Of a stretch of 12,102 nt of DNA, positions 1-6,854 are shown piece after piece; the first letter of the stretch is position 1; each line of letters starts with the position of its first letter. The stretch is from Prevotellaceae bacterium UBA5903 (GTDB taxonomy: Bacteria > Bacteroidota > Bacteroidia > Bacteroidales > Bacteroidaceae), in assembly GCA_002431845.1 (NCBI GenBank), contig DJEH01000054.1, positions 4,210-16,311 on the forward strand, in the 5' to 3' direction. Below the pieces are notes generated by a model. It saw only the letters and a program-made list of their open reading frames with translations, did no database searches and had not been told where the DNA came from. The translations under genes were made by a program, and so were the position numbers.

Positions 1-221
1 TAGTTGCGGCGGAATTTAATGCCATGAACATGAGGATCTTGCGAGGCAAAATCTTCAATAACATCCCAAGAGTGGTCGGTACTTCCGTCATTCACAAATA
101 TGATTTCGTATGAGAAGTTGTGAGTGCCCATAACGCGTTTAATCCATGCGTAGAGTTCGGGCAAGCTTTCGGCTTCGTTGAAAAGTGGAATGACTACTGA
201 TATGTCGTATTTGTAATCCAT
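1..221 (-). CDS. Family 2 glycosyltransferase, N-terminal part only
   Basis: This is the start of a glycosyltransferase that continues beyond the left edge; 73 codons are visible from the ATG at 221. The protein opens MDYKYDISVVIPLFNEAESL, the classic GT-A fold start, in which the VVIPLFNE strand and loop bind the nucleotide sugar. Residues 44-49 (NDGSTD) are the acidic motif that follows the second strand. The pattern resembles DPM1/ArnC-like enzymes that move a sugar from a nucleotide donor to a polyprenyl-phosphate carrier at the inner membrane. The acceptor cannot be deduced from this fragment, and the metal-binding DxD region and any C-terminal membrane helices lie outside the window. 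The start lies 65 bases after the DUF4199 gene with no clear promoter between them, so co-transcription is likely. From memory, these two genes are often neighbours in Bacteroidales. Confidence 0.9.
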   Translation of the reverse strand, partial: MDYKYDISVVIPLFNEAESLPELYAWIKRVMGTHNFSYEIIFVNDGSTDHSWDVIEDFASQDPHVHGIKFRRN

Positions 222-286
222 TTCTGTTTGGTATTTAGAGTAATGTTTGTCTTATTAATTTGTAGTGGATATGCCTTCTTAAAGAG

Positions 287-847
287 TTAATTTTTTTTAC
301 AGAAGAAAGCTATAATAGCTGAAAATATAGGACCAAATATGAGCGTGCTATATAATGACATTGCTGCATAAGTGGCGGCACCAACATTTCTTAGGGCTTC
401 GACCAATCCTTGTACTCCTTGTTCTCCAGCAACTTGTGATATTTCAGTGTTTAAGCCAGACTGTTGTAGATACTGTTGCATTTCGGGAGTATCAATAACC
501 TTTGCATACGCAGCGAATATTGTGCCATGGTCAAAATATTGTAGGTATATAAAGGTGAATAGTGCTACCCAAATAGATGCATAAAATCCTGTGAAAAAAG
601 CATGTATAAAACCATTCATGAAAGAGAATTTTCCTATTTCCTTTACATAATGATTACGCAGTTTCATGGTAAGGTATGCTGTTAAAAAAGGGCTACCCAA
701 TAGCATGGCATAAAATAGAGTGGACATGAAAGGAATGGTTAGAGACCACTTGAAAACTACTAATGAGATAATACCGAATAGTCCTAATATAATGCCATTT
801 TGCATGGCATAGTTATTGATTTCACTAACGAGAGTCTTACTTTCCAT
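287..847 (-). CDS. DUF4199 family inner-membrane protein
   Basis: The 186-residue protein has about four hydrophobic segments, near residues 18-38, 42-61, 79-105 and 161-182, with a polar loop between the third and fourth. Sequence style, length and topology match the DUF4199 family of Bacteroidetes membrane proteins, whose function is unknown; the family name is from memory. I start it at the ATG at 847. The frame stays open up to a TTG at 871, but that TTG is the end of a perfect TAnnTTTG promoter box (869-876), so transcription begins downstream of it and the longer form cannot be made from this promoter. The glycosyltransferase gene follows 65 bases later, probably in the same transcript. 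A role in envelope glycan synthesis would be a guess based only on that neighbour. Confidence 0.8.
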   Translation of the reverse strand: MESKTLVSEINNYAMQNGIILGLFGIISLVVFKWSLTIPFMSTLFYAMLLGSPFLTAYLTMKLRNHYVKEIGKFSFMNGFIHAFFTGFYASIWVALFTFIYLQYFDHGTIFAAYAKVIDTPEMQQYLQQSGLNTEISQVAGEQGVQGLVEALRNVGAATYAAMSLYSTLIFGPIFSAIIAFFCKKN

Positions 848-868
848 GTTCTTTGAATTTTCAATGGG

Positions 869-876
869 CAAAGGTA
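869..876 (-). promoter_or_regulatory. Promoter -7 box of the DUF4199 gene
   Basis: On the minus strand this reads TACCTTTG, a full match to the TAnnTTTG -7 element of the Bacteroidetes primary sigma factor. A matching -33 TTTG about 20 bases upstream is not visible. Transcription would start about 17 bases before the ATG at 847. Confidence 0.55.
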
Positions 877-890
877 ATAATTTTTTTGTT

Positions 891-918
891 TAAGTAGATG
901 TATTTGATAACCTACTTA
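891..918. repeat. Short palindromic repeat (copy D)
   Basis: The segment begins TAAGTAGATG and ends AACCTACTTA, giving an imperfect inverted repeat with a short centre. Its right arm, read on the minus strand, is TAAGTAGGTTATCA, one of the copies of a repeat arm found in four other intergenic places in this window. It lies one base from the foldback element that separates it from the helix-hairpin-helix gene. Confidence 0.65.
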
Positions 919-919
919 T

Positions 920-1114
920 TGAAGTCGTCTAAACTTTTATGAAGTTCAAGATTTGCCTTTGTTTTTGAAGCGATTTTTGGCATTGAAGAGGGAGTGTAGC
1001 GAGCTACATGACCGATGATATGTCAAAAAGCGGTCAAAAAGAAAGGTAAAGGTTGAATTTAGAAGAGATAAAAGTTTAAATATAATCCTCGTCAGAAAAG
1101 TTTAGACGACTTCA
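920..1114. mobile_element. Foldback, MITE-like intergenic element of 195 bp
   Basis: The two ends are perfect 19-bp inverted repeats: TGAAGTCGTCTAAACTTTT at 920-938 and its reverse complement at 1096-1114. With one mismatch they extend to 23 bp. Further in, 947-983 is complementary to 1020-1055 at about 27 of 37 positions, and a perfect small hairpin, TGTAGC-GA-GCTACA, lies near the centre at 995-1008. The whole segment can therefore fold into one long hairpin. It holds no open reading frame. The bases ATT occur at both outer edges (918-920 and 1114-1116), which could be a 3-bp target duplication that overlaps the repeat by one base. This is the make-up of a non-autonomous transposable element moved in trans by an unseen transposase. 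A large gene-end hairpin spread by another route is the alternative. Confidence 0.6.
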
Positions 1115-2050
1115 TTAGTCAAACTGGATATAAGGCTCTAAACGTTGAAAATCTTTTTCGTTGAACTCTTTATATAATCTGAGTTCTCTAAACGAGTGTA
1201 AAGGCCCATATTGTCTAACATGATTGACAATGTCTTTGGTTTGTTCGTAGTTGATATATGGATGTCTTACCAGTTCTTTGAACGTTGCATGATTTATTCT
1301 TATTTTTTTTACGGATGGTTTGGAAGCTATGGTGAACCATCTTGATATGTTTGGGGGCAAACCTTCTATATCATATAGTTGATAGGTGCTTATAAATCCG
1401 CCAAGCCTTTCTCTATACTTTACGATTTTGCTTGCATAGTAACTGCCTATGCCAGGAATTTGCTTAAGGCTTGTAGTGTCGGCATGCGCTAAGTCTAAGG
1501 TTTCTCCTTCTTTAAGTTTTTCTGTCTTTTCGTATTGGGGCTTTTCGCTCTTGTTTGTAGCAAATTGAGTATAATAGTCTTCGAATGGGACAAACTTTCC
1601 TATTCTATCCTTTTGGGTGATTTTGATATAAGGTTTTAACTTTCTGAAATCAGCTTTTGAAAGGCCATAAAGTCTTTGAAAATCATCAGCTGAGCGCCAT
1701 TTACCTCCTTTTCGTCTGTACTTCATCATATTGGCCACTTGCCAATTGCTTAGCCCTAATTTAAGTAAGGTGGCGGAGTCTGTATGGTTGGGGTCGAATG
1801 CGAATAGAGAGTCTGATATTTGCGGTGTGTACAAACGCTTTTGATGAATAGAATCAATTTTAACTTGTTGCTTTAATTTTTCTATAGTCTTAATTTCTGA
1901 TGGCGATAGCGTATTGTCATAGTCATCTTCATTCTGTTTGCTGCAATGTTTAAGAAACAGAATGGTAACCAATATAAATACGAAGATTGCGCTACAAAAG
2001 CAGATAACACGCACATCTTCTTTGGGCAAATGTGGCAGTTTTATATGCAT
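1115..2050 (-). CDS. Membrane-anchored helix-hairpin-helix (ComEA-like) protein
   Basis: The 311-residue protein has one transmembrane helix at about residues 14-34, a polar linker to about 85, and three successive helix-hairpin-helix units. These lie near residues 85-145 (ending LSKADFRKLKPYI), 185-245 (with the typical IPGIGSYYASKIVKYR) and 250-311 (ending DFQRLEPYIQF). In the family such units bind the DNA backbone without sequence specificity. ComEA is a periplasmic DNA receptor for uptake, and this arrangement would place the DNA-binding part outside the inner membrane. The presence of DNA uptake in this organism is not shown by the window, because no other competence gene is nearby. The gene ends directly against the foldback element: the TAA at 1115-1117 is the base next to its terminal repeat. 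The ATG at 2050 is the first good start after repeat copy E. Confidence 0.85.
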   Translation of the reverse strand: MHIKLPHLPKEDVRVICFCSAIFVFILVTILFLKHCSKQNEDDYDNTLSPSEIKTIEKLKQQVKIDSIHQKRLYTPQISDSLFAFDPNHTDSATLLKLGLSNWQVANMMKYRRKGGKWRSADDFQRLYGLSKADFRKLKPYIKITQKDRIGKFVPFEDYYTQFATNKSEKPQYEKTEKLKEGETLDLAHADTTSLKQIPGIGSYYASKIVKYRERLGGFISTYQLYDIEGLPPNISRWFTIASKPSVKKIRINHATFKELVRHPYINYEQTKDIVNHVRQYGPLHSFRELRLYKEFNEKDFQRLEPYIQFD

Positions 2051-2085
2051 TCAAAAACAGAGGGGTTGGGCTTGATAAGATATGA

Positions 2086-2112
2086 TAAGTAGGCATTCAA
2101 AGCGTCTACTAA
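2086..2112. repeat. Short palindromic repeat (copy E)
   Basis: The left arm reads TAAGTAGGCATTCA, one base different from an arm of copy A. The right arm is degenerate (GTCTACTAAATA). It lies about 20 bases downstream of the stop of the polytopic membrane protein gene and upstream of the helix-hairpin-helix gene. Confidence 0.5.
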
Positions 2113-2132
2113 ATAATGAAATATAGTAGTGT

Positions 2133-3242
2133 TCAATGTGTTCCATAATAGTACCACCACCAATAGGTTGTACCATACGAACGTCGGAGCATGTTGCTAC
2201 GTTGTAGTTTGTTGGCTATGGTGTCGCCCATGTCTGAGTAATCTTGAAAATTAGCTTCAATGCTATTATCTGTGTAAAACACTTTGGGCTGGGTACGTGT
2301 GTGTTTATACAATATTAATGCTTGTGCAAAATAGGTAGGTAGGCTTCCGTTTGCTATCTTGTGAGGGTAAAAACGTTTTACTTCGTTTGCAAAGGTATCA
2401 AGGTTCCTATCAAGCAAGAGGCCACATAGATAGTAGTCTATAGCAGCATACTTGTTATTATTATTTTTCAAGGAAGCATTCCATGCACATCGGCGCAAAA
2501 ATGCGATAGGTTGTTCGTTCTGAAAACGAGTGCTGCCTAATAGACTATATAAGGAATCTTGCGAAATGAGTAGTTGTTGCTTTTTATCATTGGGAAACAA
2601 CAAACTAGCTGCTCCAGCTTGTGGTACAACCTGTTCGAGTATTTCGTTGCCTAAACCATGTTTGCTGCTTTTAGCCAATAGGTAACAACGCATAGCGAAT
2701 AAGCGCTGTGATGTGGCATACGATTTTTCACCTATATGACGTCCTTTATTTGGTTTATTCTTTATGAGTACTTGGGCTGTGCGCAGTTCAAAATGTTGTA
2801 CATCGGTTACGCCATTTCCTATGCCTATATAAAGAAATAGAACGAACAATGGTATGCTTGTAGCTTTAACATTTTTCCATAGTGTAGAGCCTGACGATGT
2901 GTAAATGGCTTTTTTTATAAAATGGATTAAAAAGGCTATAATTATAGCAGATAAAAACAGGATTGTTTGATATTGCCACGATACGAATTTGTAACTTGTA
3001 CCTGCTGCAACTAACCATGAGCAAAACACATAGAGAGGAGATGTTTCAATATGTAGCTTGTTCAACATCTTTTCTCCAACATGCAGAATGATAGCCAAAA
3101 TGATAACTAAAGCAAGGGCAGATAGGAAGGGATGAGAGGTGAGAGGATGACCTACAATGCAACTTTGCAAATAACTTACTACATCGCCTTCGGGATATGT
3201 TAAGAAAAGGAGTATGAAAAGAATGAAGAAGAACTTTTGCAT
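2133..3242 (-). CDS. Polytopic membrane protein, possibly DUF6057-like
   Basis: I do not recognise this protein with certainty. Read from the ATG at 3242 (MQKFFFILFILL) it has 369 residues. The first 145 or so carry about five hydrophobic segments. The rest is soluble, helical and polar, with a row of aromatic residues at the very end (YWWWYYYG). The layout and motifs such as LPTYFAQALILY near residue 300 recall the Bacteroidales DUF6057 membrane proteins, but that assignment is from memory. An open frame continues to a TTG at 3284. That TTG lies inside an AACTTTTG sequence close to a -7 promoter box, so the ATG is preferred. It stands between a strong hairpin (3341-3399) and repeat copy E, so it is probably transcribed independently of secG. 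Function unknown. Confidence 0.7.
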   Translation of the reverse strand: MQKFFFILFILLFLTYPEGDVVSYLQSCIVGHPLTSHPFLSALALVIILAIILHVGEKMLNKLHIETSPLYVFCSWLVAAGTSYKFVSWQYQTILFLSAIIIAFLIHFIKKAIYTSSGSTLWKNVKATSIPLFVLFLYIGIGNGVTDVQHFELRTAQVLIKNKPNKGRHIGEKSYATSQRLFAMRCYLLAKSSKHGLGNEILEQVVPQAGAASLLFPNDKKQQLLISQDSLYSLLGSTRFQNEQPIAFLRRCAWNASLKNNNNKYAAIDYYLCGLLLDRNLDTFANEVKRFYPHKIANGSLPTYFAQALILYKHTRTQPKVFYTDNSIEANFQDYSDMGDTIANKLQRSNMLRRSYGTTYWWWYYYGTH

Positions 3243-3340
3243 TTTGTATGTCTCTTTTATGGAAGGATATAGGATGCTCTCCAAAAGTTGTGTATGTCCA
3301 AAATGGTTGTTACTAAAAACCTTATGGCTTATAAAATAGA

Positions 3341-3399
3341 TATGAGGTTATAAAGTTTGTCCATCCCATGTTGTTGGACAAAACTATTATAACCTCATA
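3341..3399 (-). terminator. Large hairpin after secG, probable terminator
   Basis: The left arm at 3341-3363 and right arm at 3375-3399 pair over about 23 bp with one 2-base bulge, around an 11-base loop. It lies 44 bases after the secG stop and about 100 bases before the next gene. On the minus strand the hairpin is followed by a short, broken T-rich stretch (ATCTATTTTA). On the plus strand it is followed by six T residues, though no plus-strand gene needs ending. It is best read as the end of the envelope gene group. Confidence 0.65.
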
Positions 3400-3442
3400 A
3401 GCATTTTTTGCATGCCCTTAAGTTGGTACAATATATAATATA

Positions 3443-3775
3443 TTATTGTGCTTGACTTGCTGGAGCACTTGGAGCAGAAGAAGTGGGCGCTGTTGGAGCG
3501 GGCGCTTGAGTTGCTGGAGCAGCATTTGTAACAACCGAGTCAACATCTTGCTGACGTGGAGCAAAGAAGATTGTCATTACGGAAAGAACTACTAGTATAG
3601 CAGCTAAAATCCATGTAGCTTTTTCAACAACATCTGTTGTTTTGCGAACACCCATAATTTGATTAGATGCTGCAAAGTTAGAGGCTAAGCCACCACCTTT
3701 CGACTCTTGGATAAGTACGATGAACGTAAGTAATATGGCAACTATTACAGCCAAAATTACGAGTACTGAATACAT
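3443..3775 (-). CDS. secG: Preprotein translocase subunit SecG
   Basis: SecG is the small third subunit of the SecYEG channel that exports unfolded proteins across the inner membrane and assists the SecA motor cycle. The 110-residue protein shows the family plan: a first membrane helix at about 3-22, the conserved cytoplasmic loop LIQESKGGGLASNF with the GGG turn, then a second helix at about 54-71. After residue 73 there is a tail rich in Ala, Pro, Ser, Thr and Gln. This tail is low in complexity and longer than the minimal SecG core of about 75 residues; such tails are common in Bacteroidetes. The gene follows the TPR gene by 125 bases. A weak -7-like box, TGTCTTTG (3874-3881), might give it its own promoter, otherwise it is read from the upstream envelope operon. 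Confidence 0.95.
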   Translation of the reverse strand: MYSVLVILAVIVAILLTFIVLIQESKGGGLASNFAASNQIMGVRKTTDVVEKATWILAAILVVLSVMTIFFAPRQQDVDSVVTNAAPATQAPAPTAPTSSAPSAPASQAQ

Positions 3776-3900
3776 AATCTTATTTTGTTTTATTTGTTTC
3801 TAATTTCTTTTTTTGAATGGTTGAAAAGATTTTTGTCAGTTGTTGTATCTCTCTTCATAGTATGTTCGATAAACAAAGACACTGATAAGTACAATTTGCT

Positions 3901-4677
3901 TTATTCTGGCATCTTGTCGTGATTTTTATTGACAATCAGTTTTTGTAAAAATCTTATCTGGTCTGCAAAGTAACTACTTTTTTTTGGATTATTCAAGTTT
4001 ACCTTGCGTATAATTTCAAGAGCTTTCTCATATCTTTGTTGTTTGATATAGATTTTGGCAAGAGTCATAGTTAAATATCCATCTTCGTTGCTCTCGTCGT
4101 TATCTTTATCATTGGTTACTTCTGGTGTATATTGCGGCTCTTCTTGTAACTTTATTCTGTCGGATTTATTTTCAATAAAATCGTTGATAAGTTCATCGCT
4201 TCTATTAGTGTTTGCCTCGTCAGCAACTTCCTTTTCAGGTTCGGCATCGTCCATTTGCAGTAGAAAGGCTGCATAGTCGTTAGTGGCATCAGCAGCTGTT
4301 GGTTTGCGGTGTGAGTGCGGTGAAAGATTTGACGATTCATTCTCGTTAAGAGTCGTGCGAAGAAAATCATCGATAAGCGATACTGTCCTACTTTTTTCTT
4401 CTTTGTCTGTATCTTCGTTAATGTGTAGCGGGGTCTTTTGTATTTGATAGTTGCTTCCTTCAACCAATTTAAACAGAATGCGGCGGTCTGGCATGTAGAG
4501 TGCAGCCTTTCTTAGTTCGTCGCCAAATGTGGGGTCGTGAAGCAAAAACAAATTCTTTAGAAACAAAAGGCGAGCCACTTGAAAGTATGGATATTTAGCC
4601 ACGAGTTCTCTGAGCCCGTAGAGTGTATCTTTGTTCAAACGTTCAGGATGATTGATTAGATTGGCTATTAAATCCAT
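3901..4677 (-). CDS. TPR-containing protein of unknown function
   Basis: The 258-residue protein has no signal peptide and appears cytoplasmic. Residues 1-75 are helical with the pattern of a repeat protein (LRELVAKYPYFQVARLLFLKNL). Residues 85-195 form a charged, acidic, probably disordered linker rich in Asp, Glu, Asn and Ser. Residues 200-250 contain a recognisable TPR unit (LAKIYIKQQRYEKALEIIRKVNLNNP). TPR units bind partner proteins; the partner here is unknown. The gene stands between lptE and secG. From memory this order recurs in Bacteroidales, which suggests a role near envelope biogenesis or export, but nothing in the sequence shows it. Repeat copy A fills most of the gap before it, and no consensus promoter box was found. 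Confidence 0.8.
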   Translation of the reverse strand: MDLIANLINHPERLNKDTLYGLRELVAKYPYFQVARLLFLKNLFLLHDPTFGDELRKAALYMPDRRILFKLVEGSNYQIQKTPLHINEDTDKEEKSRTVSLIDDFLRTTLNENESSNLSPHSHRKPTAADATNDYAAFLLQMDDAEPEKEVADEANTNRSDELINDFIENKSDRIKLQEEPQYTPEVTNDKDNDESNEDGYLTMTLAKIYIKQQRYEKALEIIRKVNLNNPKKSSYFADQIRFLQKLIVNKNHDKMPE

Positions 4678-4735
4678 ATTTATATGATAATATATAATCG
4701 ATATTTTAGAGATGAAGAGACTTGTATGTTTTTTG

Positions 4736-4808
4736 TAAGTGGGTGTTCAGAATTCATGTCAATTAATGCAGAACATGATTGCATAAATTAACATTGAATA
4801 CCTACTTA
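4736..4808. repeat. Long palindromic repeat (copy A)
   Basis: The 73-bp segment is an inverted repeat with arms of about 29 and 35 bases. The left arm starts TAAGTGGGTGTTCA; the right arm, reversed, starts TAAGTAGGTATTCA. After a 6-base insertion in the left arm, both continue with ATGTnAATTnATGCA. The loop is about nine bases. It begins 7 bases after the lptE stop codon in the direction of transcription. It aligns along its length with copy B at 6757-6828. Confidence 0.75.
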
Positions 4809-4815
4809 TAAATTA

Positions 4816-5328
4816 TTACCAATCAGCAACGGTTGCATTAAATATCTGATCGCTGATATCAGCAATCATATCTGTAACAAGCTTTTCTTGTACTGCAGTT
4901 AGCTGCTGTGTTGAGTCGTATTGGCTTGTAGCAGAGAATTGCTTTTCCCATTGCACATTGTTTTTTGAATTAACAAAACGTATGTTTACAGTTATACGCA
5001 ATTGCACTTGCGATGCGTAGCCATCAGATGAAATGCCTTTATTGTATTGATCGTAACTGATAATTTCGCCTGCTATGTGCAAGTCGCCATTTCTCTTTAC
5101 AAGTTTAAGGCGTGTTTGGTTAGCATATACGTCTTGTAGTTTGTTGTTTAGCATAGCTTCCATAGGAGCCCATCCGTATGGTGCGCGATTAGCTATCTTA
5201 TCAATCTGTATAGATTTGATAAGGTCGTAATTGATGCTTGTCCCTGTGAATTTATAACTAACACTGCATGCGGTGAGCAGAGAAAGTAGCAATATGGGGA
5301 TGACTATTAATTTTATGTATGCTTTCAT
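4816..5328 (-). CDS. lptE: LptE-family outer-membrane lipoprotein
   Basis: LptE is the lipoprotein that plugs and assembles the LptD barrel, the last stage of lipopolysaccharide transport to the outer leaflet. From the ATG at 5328 the protein has 170 residues and begins with a lipoprotein signal peptide: a Lys near the start, the hydrophobic run LIVIPILLLSLLTA, then Cys21 in a good lipobox (LLTAC). The mature part SVSYKFTGTSINYDLIKSI is typical of Bacteroidetes LptE: a small barrel-plug domain with alternating strands, ending in ATVADW. Another in-frame ATG at 5340 would add four residues. I prefer 5328 because it gives a usual MK start and has A at position -3. The gene starts 4 to 16 bases after the sigma-54 activator stop, so the two are almost certainly co-transcribed. 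Confidence 0.88.
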   Translation of the reverse strand: MKAYIKLIVIPILLLSLLTACSVSYKFTGTSINYDLIKSIQIDKIANRAPYGWAPMEAMLNNKLQDVYANQTRLKLVKRNGDLHIAGEIISYDQYNKGISSDGYASQVQLRITVNIRFVNSKNNVQWEKQFSATSQYDSTQQLTAVQEKLVTDMIADISDQIFNATVADW

Positions 5329-5344
5329 GATTATGTGCATGCGA

Positions 5345-6631
5345 TTAGTCCAATCCGTAATCCTTTATTTTTCGGTAAAGCGTTCGTTCAGAAATACCAA
5401 GTTGCTCTGCAGCAGCCTTTCGTCGTCCATTGTTTGCTTCCAAAGCTTTTTTAATCATGTCAAGTTCAATCTCGTCGAGCGATTTAGGCTTAAAAGTAGC
5501 TTCTTCGTAGCCCTTCTTTTTATCAGTATTATTGGCTGTCAGTGTTGGCTGTTGTTCCGTATCGTCCTTTACTTCCTCCCAATACGACAAGCTGTTGTCG
5601 TCTTCTTTGCTTAGTTTTTTTCTATTGTATAAAAGAGTGTTAGGCTCAATGCTTGTAGTTGTTGAGTGGCGAAAATCTTTTTGCCTTTCTTGCTGTTCTC
5701 TTACATAGTTTTTAAGCTCTGTAACATCGCGACGCAAGTCAAATAGAATTTGGTAGAGGATTTCTCTTTCCTTTTCAAAAGAGTGAGCATCTCGTTCACT
5801 ATCACCATTTCCTCCTACCATAACTAATTGCTTACTATGCGATTCGGTTGGGAGATAAAGCGAAAGAATGTCGGGTGTGATAATGCGCTCTTCGGCCGTA
5901 ACGCTCATGTTTTCAGCAATGTTTTTAAGTTGTCTCACATTGCCTGGCCATGAGTAATTAAGTAACATTTCTTGTGCGGCATCGTTAAGCCTAATGGGGG
6001 GCATGCTATATTTTTCGCTCATATCGAGCGCAAACTTCTTGAATAGAAGGGCAGCATCGTCACCCCGGTCGCGTAAGGCTGGCACAGAAATAGAAACAGT
6101 GTTTAGTCTGTAGTAGAGGTCTTCGCGGAATTTGCCATCAGCAATAGCTTTCTCCATATTGACATTTGTGGCAGCCACAATGCGTACATCTGTTTTTCTC
6201 ACTTCGCTTGACCCTACTCGGATGTATTCACCAGTTTCGAGCACTCTAAGCAAGCGTGCTTGGGTTTGCAACGGAAGTTCGCCTACTTCATCAAGAAAGA
6301 GTGTGCCACCATTAGCAGCAGCAAAGTAGCCTTCACGCTGTTCTACAGCCCCAGTAAATGCACCCTTTTCGTGTCCAAATAGCTCAGAGTCTATTGTACC
6401 TTCGGGAATAGCACCGCAATTGACAGCAAAATATTTTTTGTTTTTACGCAAACTATGGTCATGAATAATGCGTGGAAAAGATTCCTTTCCCACACCATTT
6501 TCTCCTACCACAAGAACGGATAGGTCTACAGGAGCTATTTTAAGAGCAATCTCAATGGCTCTGTTAAGAGCTTCGCAGTTACCTACAATACCATAGCGTT
6601 GTTTTACACGCTGAATAGCTGAGTTATCCAT
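5345..6631 (-). CDS. Sigma-54-dependent transcriptional activator without receiver domain
   Basis: The 428-residue protein is an AAA+ enhancer-binding protein that uses ATP to open promoters held by sigma-54 RNA polymerase. From the ATG at 6631, only about 13 residues precede the AAA+ domain. Walker A is GENGVGKE (43-50), the sigma-54 contact loop GAFTGA is at 90-95, and Walker B ends in LFLDE (111-115). The domain runs to about residue 250. A charged, coiled-coil-like linker follows (FEKEREILYQILFDLRRDV), then a Fis-type helix-turn-helix at 385-428 (RRKAAAEQLGISERTLYRKIK). There is no receiver, GAF or PAS domain, so its input signal is unseen. A longer open frame begins at a TTG at 6664, but that TTG lies upstream of, and partly in, a perfect promoter box. 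lptE follows within a few bases. Confidence 0.92.
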   Translation of the reverse strand: MDNSAIQRVKQRYGIVGNCEALNRAIEIALKIAPVDLSVLVVGENGVGKESFPRIIHDHSLRKNKKYFAVNCGAIPEGTIDSELFGHEKGAFTGAVEQREGYFAAANGGTLFLDEVGELPLQTQARLLRVLETGEYIRVGSSEVRKTDVRIVAATNVNMEKAIADGKFREDLYYRLNTVSISVPALRDRGDDAALLFKKFALDMSEKYSMPPIRLNDAAQEMLLNYSWPGNVRQLKNIAENMSVTAEERIITPDILSLYLPTESHSKQLVMVGGNGDSERDAHSFEKEREILYQILFDLRRDVTELKNYVREQQERQKDFRHSTTTSIEPNTLLYNRKKLSKEDDNSLSYWEEVKDDTEQQPTLTANNTDKKKGYEEATFKPKSLDEIELDMIKKALEANNGRRKAAAEQLGISERTLYRKIKDYGLD

Positions 6632-6651
6632 TTTATTATTGCGTTTGCCTA

Positions 6652-6683
6652 CAAAGTTAAACAATTCTATGCGAATGGTTCAA
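6652..6683 (-). promoter_or_regulatory. Promoter of the sigma-54 activator-lptE transcript
   Basis: On the minus strand a TTG at 6681-6683 is followed after 21 bases by TAACTTTG (6652-6659), a perfect TAnnTTTG -7 box. Transcription would start about 15 bases upstream of the ATG at 6631. This excludes the longer TTG-initiated reading of the activator gene. Confidence 0.65.
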
Positions 6684-6756
6684 TAGTTCTTCTTAATCTT
6701 TCTTGATGGGCTAAAAGTCTCTGTGATTTTTGAGTAGGTTTTCAAGCTGATTTATA

Positions 6757-6850
6757 TAAGTAGGTGCTTAAAATTATATCAATTAATGCCGAAGACGATT
6801 GAATAAATTAATATTGAATATCTACTTAATATTTTATGAACACCTGTTTA
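6757..6850. repeat. Long palindromic repeat (copy B) with an extra arm
   Basis: The core at 6757-6828 is a 72-bp inverted repeat that aligns with copy A. Its left arm begins TAAGTAGGTGCTTA; its right arm, reversed, begins TAAGTAGATATTCA, and both continue with an ATATnAATTnAT pattern. A further arm lies beyond it at 6837-6850 (reversed: TAAACAGGTGTTCA), so the left arm could pair with either. The extra arm ends 4 bases after the stop codon of the unknown gene at 6855. Confidence 0.72.
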
Positions 6851-6854
6851 GTTT

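Noticed and set aside
4152..4463. Second minus-strand open frame inside the TPR gene
   Set aside because: It is a frame-shifted reading of the acidic linker of the TPR protein. The linker's low complexity keeps the alternative frame open, and there is no sign of its own start region.
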